Assembly (NCBI GenBank): GCA_002683155.1
Contig: NYST01000061.1
Location: forward strand, 16,068-22,070
DNA: 6,003 nt
Reading direction: 5' to 3'
From: Methanobacteriota archaeon
Lineage (GTDB): Archaea; Thermoplasmatota; Poseidoniia; Poseidoniales; Thalassarchaeaceae
Part shown: in pieces, positions 1 to 5,665 of the stretch
How the letters are laid out: every line of letters starts with the position of its first letter
How positions within the stretch are numbered: position 1 is the first letter of the stretch
Program-made: the position numbers and the translations under genes
Notes under the pieces: generated by a model
Told to the model about the DNA's origin: nothing
The model's input: only the letters and a program-made list of their open reading frames with translations
Database searches by the model: none

Positions 1-5
1 TGGGG

Positions 6-1724
6 ATGGGGATGATGTCGGTTCCGATGCTGGTCTTCATCTCTGGAAGAGTTTCAAGTCAGGAGTTGGCTATTCCGGATTGGTTCGTACAGCTAAATCT
101 TGGATCGGTGTTTGGATCTTTCCCGGAAGTAGAGTTGCTCTCATTATTGAGCAGCGTGGTAATGCTAGTCGTTTTCCTGCCTAGATCTCAGGAAATGGAG
201 GGGATTCTGAAGCCGGCTTCATCGGCATTGATACTTGTCATCATTACAAATATCCTATCTATAGAATCGGGTAATTTCCTTCTTCAGGCGGGTTCAGGGA
301 CTGTGTTTGCAGCGACATCAGTATGGCTTATTTCGAGAGGTGAGGTTAGATCCGAGTTGAGGACTATTGCAAAGAGGGATTCTATTGTAAGTTTGGTACG
401 CGAAGATTCGATTTCTCGCAGCGGTTCATTGTCATCGTATAATCCAAAAGTTGCCGAAATGGAAGATCTTCGAAGAAAAAGGAGAGAGCTTTCTGAAACC
501 GACGACGTCGCAGAACTACTAGCCTCTGAGATTACCCACACTCCAATTGTTGGACTAGTCATACTGGGGATTGTATTGGGAGGAGTTGCCCTAATTTCTT
601 CGATTAGACCTGAGCCTCTGATTCTAATTACCTCAGGTATTTTCTGCTGCAGTATAGTTTTCTTGATTAGGAATCGGACAAGGGGTCTGGAACTCGAGTT
701 GCCTCATTTCTTAGGTATGGAAATGCCCATTGCCATGACTATATCGGGATTCTGTATTATTCTCGTTTCTGGACACGTTTTCCCCCCAGGAAGCAGTCCC
801 TACGAATTGCTAGATATGGGCGTTGTTAGTGTTCTGGTGTTAGTCTTACTGATGGTATCATTATTGCATCAGAAGAATCTCCTAGACAGGATACCCATAG
901 CAATTGACTGGTTTGTTCTTCCATTTTTGTTAGCTCGCTTAGTTGCAATAGCCCTAGGGGGGGCTCTGCCAACTCCTATGATGGTAGATCCTTTTTCTCA
1001 TGGGATGTTGGATTGGACTGTTCCGTGGATTGTTCTCGAATCTATCCTAATTCTTTGTGTGCTAGTTGGATTCTGGGTAGATGAGAAGAATGTTCATCTA
1101 GGTAGGGAACAGAATGTTAGTGGTTTGGGAATTGGTTCTCGTAGTTTAGCGATTATGATGTTGTCTTTCGGGCCGGCTGGGTTGCTTGCTGCATCCAATG
1201 CATTATTTCGCAGCATTAGAACTTCACAACCTTCTGGACTGGGGATTGCCCTACCTGTCGGAGTATTGTCGTTTTTTTCACTAATGCATTGGAATGATGG
1301 TGTGTTGGCATCATCTGACTACCTAGATTGGACAGTGCTGTTTCTTGGTATTGCATTGATGGTTGCGTGTGCGATTACCGTGCCTCTAAATCTAGGTAAT
1401 TGGACTGTTACTCTTGCCTTAGATGGTCATCTTTTCATACTCACGGGGGCAATAATGCTGGGAATGGTGGGCAGTTTAGAAATACCGCTACTGTTGATTC
1501 TGATGTCTACTACAATATGGGTTGTCGGGATTCTGCAACTGAGGAAGTCGCTAAGGGTGTGGGGACTTGCAGATTTGATTGCTGCAATTCTATGCTCGTT
1601 TATTTTCGCTTTCAATGAGTTTGGACAATACGAATTATTGCTTGGAATGGCTGCTTTAGCATTGGAATTGGGAATCATAGCTTGGCTTGGATTATCAAAT
1701 CAAGATGAGTTGCGAAGAGACTAG
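6..1724 (+). CDS. Large multi-spanning membrane protein of unknown function (possibly 5'-truncated by the window edge)
   Basis: I do not recognise a family. The 572 residues are mostly hydrophobic, and about 14-16 membrane segments can be seen by eye, for example near residues 43-58, 68-84, 92-110, 179-200, 203-222, 239-258, 270-287, 296-320, 339-357, 378-398, 441-460, 466-490, 491-511, 519-537 and 540-563. A long polar loop (about 111-178) interrupts them. It is rich in Arg, Lys, Glu and Ser, with a charged helical stretch at 149-172 (EMEDLRRKRRELSETDD), and by the positive-inside rule it is probably cytoplasmic. There is no ATP-binding motif, signal peptide or obvious catalytic motif. The frame is open to the left edge, so the ATG at 6 may be internal and the true N-terminus may lie outside the window. 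The next gene starts 46 bases downstream. Transporter, polymer-handling or structural membrane roles are all possible; nothing in the sequence decides. Confidence 0.8.
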   Translation: MGMMSVPMLVFISGRVSSQELAIPDWFVQLNLGSVFGSFPEVELLSLLSSVVMLVVFLPRSQEMEGILKPASSALILVIITNILSIESGNFLLQAGSGTVFAATSVWLISRGEVRSELRTIAKRDSIVSLVREDSISRSGSLSSYNPKVAEMEDLRRKRRELSETDDVAELLASEITHTPIVGLVILGIVLGGVALISSIRPEPLILITSGIFCCSIVFLIRNRTRGLELELPHFLGMEMPIAMTISGFCIILVSGHVFPPGSSPYELLDMGVVSVLVLVLLMVSLLHQKNLLDRIPIAIDWFVLPFLLARLVAIALGGALPTPMMVDPFSHGMLDWTVPWIVLESILILCVLVGFWVDEKNVHLGREQNVSGLGIGSRSLAIMMLSFGPAGLLAASNALFRSIRTSQPSGLGIALPVGVLSFFSLMHWNDGVLASSDYLDWTVLFLGIALMVACAITVPLNLGNWTVTLALDGHLFILTGAIMLGMVGSLEIPLLLILMSTTIWVVGILQLRKSLRVWGLADLIAAILCSFIFAFNEFGQYELLLGMAALALELGIIAWLGLSNQDELRRD

Positions 1725-1770
1725 TCACGAAGTGCCAACGTTGATGACAGGTGGGCAATTCTAGGGATTC
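1725..1770. promoter_or_regulatory. Intergenic gap with TCACGAA / TTCGTGA inverted motif
   Basis: This 46-base gap separates the membrane protein from the FKBP-like gene. TCACGAA lies at 1725-1731, directly after the TAG stop. Its complement TTCGTGA lies at 1768-1774 and includes the GTG start codon of the next gene, giving an inverted repeat of 8 bases per arm (1724-1731 and 1768-1775) about 36 bases apart. AAGTGCCAACG at 1730-1740 resembles AAGTTCCAACG in the next gap. No TATA-like box or T-rich terminator is clear. A regulatory or promoter role is inferred only from recurrence in intergenic DNA. Confidence 0.3.
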
Positions 1771-2733
1771 GTGACGAGGTCTTGGATATCCGACACCCCT
1801 GATGAGGTTGAGCACCCCCCTATACCATTGGGCTTGAACAAGATGGCCGTACCCAGAGCAGCGCTAGTACTATCGGTTGTTACTGGTATAACGCTGTTAT
1901 TTTCGTCAATATGGGTTGGCCTTTCAGCGATGTCGTTCCTAGATGAGCTCGAAGCCTCCTTCGGGACCACTGATGTTGAAATTCTCAAGGAAGATGGTCG
2001 TTGGGCGTGGGAGGTGAGTTTGCTCTTTGATACGTGTTCGCCCCGTGAGGATGACTGGGAGTGGCCGGATTCGCTTGCGGACCAAGACGTGGTGTTCCTC
2101 TTACCAGGGGAGGTGCGGTGTGATTGGCAGCATCAGGGCGAGGGGGATGCGGCAAGCGTAGTGGTCCACAATAGAGGAAACCAGAGTCTCAATCTAGTTC
2201 TGGAAATCAGCGGCGGCGGTGTGATCTTCGCAGCGAATAGTCAACCATATCTAATCATCAATGAATTGGGTTCGAATGAAAGCACCATAATGGAAATCAA
2301 TCTTATTGAGTCAATAACCGAGAGGGAGATTAGCGTCACGGCCACCCACATCTCAGTACTACAGGCACAAGTTCGGATGGATATTTCCATATTCCAAGGT
2401 CCTGAGATTAAGGATTTACACATTCAAGATGGTGATTCGGTAGAGGTTCACTACACGGTTTGGGATGCCGATTCAGGTGAACAGTTGGATGACGGCACTT
2501 GGATTGAGAATGCCGGTGATCCATGGTTCTCAATCGAAGGTTTTGGTTGGTCGGCAATTGGACTTGATATTGACAGCGACAGAGGAGTGGCTTTTCCTAT
2601 TACAGATACTGGTACCTCCCACGTCACCCTTCTACCTCCGTCCATTGCGTATGGCAATAGTGAGGGTCACGAGTTAGAGGAGACTTGGCTCAGATTTGAA
2701 TTGAAGCTGGAGAGAGCGCCAGTCATGGGTTAA
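1771..2733 (+). CDS. Membrane-anchored extracytoplasmic protein with C-terminal divergent FKBP-type peptidyl-prolyl isomerase domain
   Basis: The 320 residues start with a short polar N-terminus (1-24), followed by one hydrophobic segment (about 28-53) that looks like an uncleaved anchor. Residues 55-210 are probably outside the membrane: two cysteines (C89, C117) could form a disulfide, and 125-208 alternate in a beta-strand pattern suggesting an Ig-like or CARDB-like sandwich (VVVHNRGNQSLNLVLEI). Residues 219-315 resemble FKBP: GDSVEVHYTVWD at the start, then an EGFGWSAIGLD stretch where FKBPs have the I-x-G-W loop, then LLPPSIAYGN (Y294) and the final strand LRFELKLE. FKBPs catalyse proline isomerisation and assist folding. 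Here the usual phenylalanine/aspartate positions after the first strand are not clearly kept, so activity is uncertain. The GTG at 1771 is the only start upstream of the anchor, because an in-frame TAG lies at 1762-1764; ATG 1843 (residue 25) would remove the polar N-terminus but keep the anchor. No good Shine-Dalgarno site is visible for either. Confidence 0.75.
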   Translation: MTRSWISDTPDEVEHPPIPLGLNKMAVPRAALVLSVVTGITLLFSSIWVGLSAMSFLDELEASFGTTDVEILKEDGRWAWEVSLLFDTCSPREDDWEWPDSLADQDVVFLLPGEVRCDWQHQGEGDAASVVVHNRGNQSLNLVLEISGGGVIFAANSQPYLIINELGSNESTIMEINLIESITEREISVTATHISVLQAQVRMDISIFQGPEIKDLHIQDGDSVEVHYTVWDADSGEQLDDGTWIENAGDPWFSIEGFGWSAIGLDIDSDRGVAFPITDTGTSHVTLLPPSIAYGNSEGHELEETWLRFELKLERAPVMG

Positions 2734-2735
2734 TT

Positions 2736-2749
2736 GTCACGAAAGTGAC
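2736..2749. promoter_or_regulatory. Perfect hairpin GTCAC-GAAA-GTGAC between FKBP-like and methyltransferase genes
   Basis: Five base pairs close a GAAA loop, a GNRA-type tetraloop that is stable in RNA. The hairpin begins two bases after the TAA stop of the FKBP-like gene and ends 20 bases before the methyltransferase ATG. It contains the TCACGAA motif shared with the neighbouring gaps. It has no trailing run of T, so it does not look like a standard terminator. It could be an RNA processing or stability signal at the 3' end, a palindromic protein-binding site, or chance. Confidence 0.35.
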
Positions 2750-2769
2750 TTGACTAAGTTCCAACGGGA

Positions 2770-4077
2770 ATGGCCATGGATGGAGAGGAGCATGTTCCGG
2801 TTGTTCCTTCAAAGAGAGGTGTGACCTACGCAAAAAGGAAGGTGAAACCAGAGTCCTCGAGGAAAGGGGAGCCTGCATTCTTCATGAGCGAGGGAATGAG
2901 GAGACTGTCGACTCCATGGTCTGTTGCAAGTATCAGGGCCAGTCAGATTGACCCGCTATCACTTCCTGCTGGCGTAATTCTAGACGCAGCGGCTGGCTCT
3001 GGAGTCCAGCTAATCGCCTTTTCGAAAATTCTGAAAAGGCCTGCTCTAGGTATTGAATTGGACGAGGAAGTTGCCAAACTCTGCGCTGCAAATATGCAAC
3101 TAAACTCCGAAGGTGAGGTTCAACGCTCGCTAGATAGGGTACTAGTGGGAGATGGAAGATCTGCTGATTCTGCTATCTCTTCTTACTGGGCCAGCTTGAG
3201 AGATGCTGGCACGCGTGCTCATCCACCAATAGCCATGCTGCACCTTGACCCAGCGAGGCCAAGAGATGCTCAAAACCATAGTCTTGAGGAAATGGAGCCG
3301 GACATCAAGACAGTGCTAAAAGCATGGAGTAGCCATTTGCAGACGGGACCCAATGGCCCAGCTATTCTGTTGGATTTGTCTCCGAGACTAGACACCGTTC
3401 AAAGAGCCATGGTTGATGGCATTCTTGAGACGACATTTCCAGGTTCTTCCTGGACATGGGAGTGGCTCAGCAGGGGAGGGGGGAGGGTTGACAGGCTCTC
3501 AGTTTGGATCGGTTCGATTTCTTCAAGCGCTTCAAACAGATGTATCAGAGTAGGAAGGAAGAATATCATTGCAAGTATCGAAGGGGAGAGTGCGGGTGCT
3601 GTTGAGTCCTCTTTCAACAGCGTGCTGGAAATACCAAGGGGAGCATACCTAACCATAGTAGATCCAGTACTAATTGAGAGCGGCCTCCAGAACTCGTGGC
3701 ACGATAAGGCAGTAGGTGGAGGGTCTGGTTCTTCGTGGGTCCGAATTGAGGGGAGGAGGCCGATGCTGATACATACGGATGAGTTACCTGAAGATGAAGA
3801 GGTCAGAGGTTTTGTGGTTGCGACGGGGGAAATAGTACAACACAGACTCTCTGCTCCAGAATTGCACACCTTAGATCAAGTGGTATCGTCTGTTGCGAAG
3901 AAGGGAATATCCAACATAACCCTAAGATGCAGCCTGGATCCAGAAATCCATCCTACGCTTCAGAGAAGGATAACTAGGGAGTTGAAAGGGACCGAGGGAG
4001 CAAAGGGTTTCATGGTGGATCTGGATGTTCAAAGGCCAACTGGAACTCAGAAGCTGTATGTTGTTTGCAAAGAGTAA
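2770..4077 (+). CDS. Class I SAM-dependent methyltransferase with THUMP-like C-terminal domain (putative RNA methyltransferase)
   Basis: This 435-residue protein has a Rossmann methyltransferase core at about 45-250. Motif I is VILDAAAGSG (69-78), which binds S-adenosylmethionine. The acidic residue after the second strand lies in LGIELDEE (E96), and VGDGR (126-130) is the likely adenine-contacting motif. MLHLDPARPRD (156-166) is the motif IV position; a DPAR motif at this place is characteristic of the THUMP-like methyltransferase group that includes bacterial PG_1098-type proteins. The C-terminal part supports this: residues 367-433 (from SSVAKKGISNITLRC to KLYVVCK) look like the THUMP-like tail that ends in a beta strand with a conserved cysteine. 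The region between (about 255-365) would be the intermediate domain. The substrate is not shown; tRNA or rRNA is inferred from the family and from the ribosomal genes just downstream. ATG 2770 and ATG 2776 are both possible starts. No Shine-Dalgarno site precedes either, so a leaderless message is plausible. Confidence 0.8.
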   Translation: MAMDGEEHVPVVPSKRGVTYAKRKVKPESSRKGEPAFFMSEGMRRLSTPWSVASIRASQIDPLSLPAGVILDAAAGSGVQLIAFSKILKRPALGIELDEEVAKLCAANMQLNSEGEVQRSLDRVLVGDGRSADSAISSYWASLRDAGTRAHPPIAMLHLDPARPRDAQNHSLEEMEPDIKTVLKAWSSHLQTGPNGPAILLDLSPRLDTVQRAMVDGILETTFPGSSWTWEWLSRGGGRVDRLSVWIGSISSSASNRCIRVGRKNIIASIEGESAGAVESSFNSVLEIPRGAYLTIVDPVLIESGLQNSWHDKAVGGGSGSSWVRIEGRRPMLIHTDELPEDEEVRGFVVATGEIVQHRLSAPELHTLDQVVSSVAKKGISNITLRCSLDPEIHPTLQRRITRELKGTEGAKGFMVDLDVQRPTGTQKLYVVCKE

Positions 4078-4140
4078 GATGGGACTTTCGTGAAAATGAA
4101 TACGTCCAATCGGTTCAAATAGGGACTGTAGTTCGCGAGG
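4078..4140 (+). promoter_or_regulatory. Leader region of the ribosomal operon with candidate TATA box
   Basis: This 63-base gap precedes uS13 and is the likely promoter of the ribosomal/polymerase cluster. TTCAAATA at 4114-4121 is the best TATA-like stretch, centred about 24 bases before ATG 4141. That would place transcription start around or just after 4141, allowing either a leaderless message from 4141 or a short leader to ATG 4183. ACTTTCGTGA at 4084-4093 is the exact reverse complement of ten bases at 2737-2746 in the previous gap. The TATA match is weak and the assignment is tentative. Confidence 0.3.
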
Positions 4141-4650
4141 ATGCCCAAAAGGCCACCGAAAGGTGAACACGGGGGAACCGTAATGCCGAAAGTGAATGAA
4201 GCAGAACTTGGAGATGACTTCTCTTACATTGTCAGAATTGCTGATACCGACATTGACGGATTGAAGCCTATTACCTATGGCCTAACTTCAGTCAAGGGAG
4301 TTGGAATTAGGACTTCAATGATGATTTGCAGGCTTTCTGGAATAGATGGCACAAGACTCGGTGGGCACCTTTCCACCGACGAGCAAGATCAACTCAGGAA
4401 AGCAATAGACGATTACGCGACCAATGTCCCTTGGTGGATGGTGAATCGGCAGAGGGATTTGGAATCGAATGAAGATGCTCATATCATAGCCAATGAAGTG
4501 AGCATGACCAAGGATGACGATGTAGCGAGGCTGGCTGAGATCAAGACATGGCGCGGGATGAGACACAGGAGCGGGCACAAGGTCAGAGGTCAGAGGCTCA
4601 GATCAAATGGGCGAAGGGGCTCTGCACTAGGTGTCCAGAGGAAGAAGTAG
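4141..4650 (+). CDS. rpsM: 30S ribosomal protein uS13 (S13p)
   Basis: uS13 sits in the head of the small ribosomal subunit, contacting 16S rRNA, the large subunit (bridge B1) and the P-site tRNA. The family signature is clear: FSYIVRIADTDIDG (27-40), the helix-loop motif VKGVGIRTS (51-59), the conserved WRGMRHRSGHKVRGQR block (137-152) and a basic C-terminus (NGRRGSALGVQRKK). The archaeal form is recognisable from the DTDIDG region and the long middle helical part. The start is uncertain. From ATG 4141 the protein is 169 residues with a basic N-terminal extension (MPKRPPKGEHGG), and GAGG abuts the codon too closely to be a ribosome-binding site. From ATG 4183 it is 155 residues, beginning MPKVNEAE, with GGGGG seven bases upstream. 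The gene opens the ribosomal cluster and is followed after 10 bases by uS4. Confidence 0.95.
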   Translation: MPKRPPKGEHGGTVMPKVNEAELGDDFSYIVRIADTDIDGLKPITYGLTSVKGVGIRTSMMICRLSGIDGTRLGGHLSTDEQDQLRKAIDDYATNVPWWMVNRQRDLESNEDAHIIANEVSMTKDDDVARLAEIKTWRGMRHRSGHKVRGQRLRSNGRRGSALGVQRKK

Positions 4651-4655
4651 GTGAT
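4649..4655 (+). promoter_or_regulatory. Shine-Dalgarno site of rpsD
   Basis: AGGTGAT overlaps the TAG stop of uS13 and lies five bases before ATG 4661. It is a good match to the archaeal anti-Shine-Dalgarno sequence and supports this start for uS4. Confidence 0.75.
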
Positions 4656-4660
4656 ACAAA

Positions 4661-5269
4661 ATGGGCGAGCCAAAATTCTCCAGACCTAAAACACAAACTC
4701 CAACTCATCCTTGGAAACAAGCAAGGATTGACGAGGAACACGATCTCAAAGAAAGATTTGGATTGAAGAAGGTAGGAGGAATGAGAGAGATCTGGAGGGA
4801 GAAATCTTCCCTCAGGAGACACCGAAATCAAGCCATGAAGCTTATCGGCAAGGTTGATTCCTCAGAAGGACACTATGCAAAGGAGAAGGAGCAGCTTCTA
4901 GACTCTCTGACTAGGAGGGGGCTTTTGCAAACAGGGGCTGACGTAGGGGATGTGCTCGAGATAAATGTTGAGCACATGCTTTCCAGGAGGCTCCAATCAG
5001 TAGTTTACTACAAGGGACTCGCACCATCTATGAGAGCTGCAAGAAACCTAATTGTTCACGGGCACATTTGTATTGGTGAGCAACGTATGACGGTCCCTGG
5101 GTACCATGTCCTCAAGGAGGAGGAGGATTCGTTGCAATATAGCCAGAACTCACCTTTTGCTGATCCAGAGCACCCATTCAGGAAGGACTTGGAGACAATG
5201 AGATTCCAAGAGGAAGGAGATGAAGAGTCTGGAGATGAAGATGATTCGAATATAGAGGAGGAGAAGTGA
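4661..5269 (+). CDS. rpsD: 30S ribosomal protein uS4 (S4p)
   Basis: uS4 is a primary 16S rRNA-binding protein that nucleates assembly of the small-subunit body. The archaeal form is evident from the N-terminus MGEPKFSRPKTQTPTHPW and the absence of the bacterial zinc-finger start. The RNA-binding S4 domain runs from about residue 104 to 150: MLSRRLQSVVYYKGL, then SMRAARNLIVHGHICIGEQR. Total length is 202 residues. The last ~18 residues form a strongly acidic tail (EEGDEESGDEDDSNIEEEK), unusual for a protein that is otherwise basic and binds rRNA. AGGTGAT lies five bases before ATG 4661 and supports this start. The stop codon TGA overlaps the ATG of uS11 by one base (TGATG), and the GAGGAGGAG that codes for the tail also serves as the ribosome-binding site of uS11, which points to coupled translation. 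Confidence 0.96.
   Translation: MGEPKFSRPKTQTPTHPWKQARIDEEHDLKERFGLKKVGGMREIWREKSSLRRHRNQAMKLIGKVDSSEGHYAKEKEQLLDSLTRRGLLQTGADVGDVLEINVEHMLSRRLQSVVYYKGLAPSMRAARNLIVHGHICIGEQRMTVPGYHVLKEEEDSLQYSQNSPFADPEHPFRKDLETMRFQEEGDEESGDEDDSNIEEEK
5257..5261 (+). promoter_or_regulatory. Shine-Dalgarno site of rpsK inside the end of rpsD
   Basis: GGAGG, within a GAGGAGGAG run at 5255-5263, lies seven bases upstream of ATG 5269 and favours that codon over the adjacent GTG at 5266. The same bases code for the glutamates that end uS4, so the tail codons and the ribosome-binding site are constrained together. Confidence 0.75.
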
Positions 5270-5649
5270 TGGGACATAAGGCGATTCTTCATATTTACAG
5301 CACTTTCAACAACGTGCTTATCACCGCTACAGACCTAACCGGCGCTGAGACTGTTTGCAAGGTCTCAGGAGGCATGGTGACAAAGGGCGGCAGTGACTCT
5401 GGTGGTCAATTTGCAGCTACCAAAGCCGCTGAGAAGATCGCTGAGATGCTTACCGAGAAAGATTTCGATCAAGTCATCGTGAAGTATCGAGGTGCCGGGG
5501 GCAACAGATCAAACAGCGCTCCTGGAGCGACGGCCGCCATTAGAGCGTTAACACGTGCGGGAGTTAGAATTACAAGAATCGAAGATGTGACTCCAATGCC
5601 AACCGATGGCACCAAGAGCAAGGGTGGACGAAGGGGCAGAAGAGTTTGA
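5269..5649 (+). CDS. rpsK: 30S ribosomal protein uS11 (S11p)
   Basis: uS11 lies on the small-subunit platform near the E site and binds 16S rRNA. The 126 residues match the archaeal family throughout: AILHIYSTFNNVLITATDLTG (5-25), VSGGMVTKG (32-40), KYRGAGGNRSNSAPGATAA (72-90), IRALTRAGVRITRIEDVTP (91-109) and the basic end SKGGRRGRRV. The rRNA-contacting loop reads RGAGG, whereas many archaea have RAPGG, a mild deviation. ATG 5269 is preferred to the GTG immediately before it at 5266, because it overlaps the uS4 stop as TGATG and has GGAGG seven bases upstream; it also gives the expected N-terminus, MGHKAI. rpoD follows after 16 bases, the usual archaeal arrangement. Confidence 0.97.
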   Translation: MGHKAILHIYSTFNNVLITATDLTGAETVCKVSGGMVTKGGSDSGGQFAATKAAEKIAEMLTEKDFDQVIVKYRGAGGNRSNSAPGATAAIRALTRAGVRITRIEDVTPMPTDGTKSKGGRRGRRV

Positions 5650-5652
5650 ATT

Positions 5653-5659
5653 GAGGTGA
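5653..5659 (+). promoter_or_regulatory. Shine-Dalgarno site of rpoD
   Basis: GAGGTGA matches the complement of the archaeal 16S rRNA 3' end and lies six bases upstream of ATG 5666, in the 16-base gap after uS11. It fixes the rpoD start and shows that this part of the operon uses led translation, unlike the genes on the left of the window. Confidence 0.75.
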
Positions 5660-5665
5660 AAATAT

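Noticed and set aside
1..11. G-rich run with two GGGG tracts at the left edge
   Set aside because: Only two tracts are visible, too few for a G-quadruplex, and they are explained by coding for Met-Gly at the start of the open frame.
284..562. 92-codon minus-strand frame inside the membrane protein
   Set aside because: Serine-rich shadow of the charged loop read in reverse; no ribosome-binding site or family signature.
1744..1764. ATG at 1744 as an upstream start for the FKBP-like gene
   Set aside because: It is in frame but meets a TAG stop at 1762-1764 after six codons, so it cannot extend the gene.
3399..3869. 156-codon open frame on the minus strand, opposite the methyltransferase
   Set aside because: It lies wholly inside a gene with clear domain motifs, its translation is Ser/Pro-rich with no recognisable motif, and nothing suggests an independent gene.
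4112..4127. GGTTCAAATAGGGACT resembling the T-arm of a tRNA
   Set aside because: No matching acceptor, D-arm or anticodon stem can be built around it; more likely part of the operon promoter.
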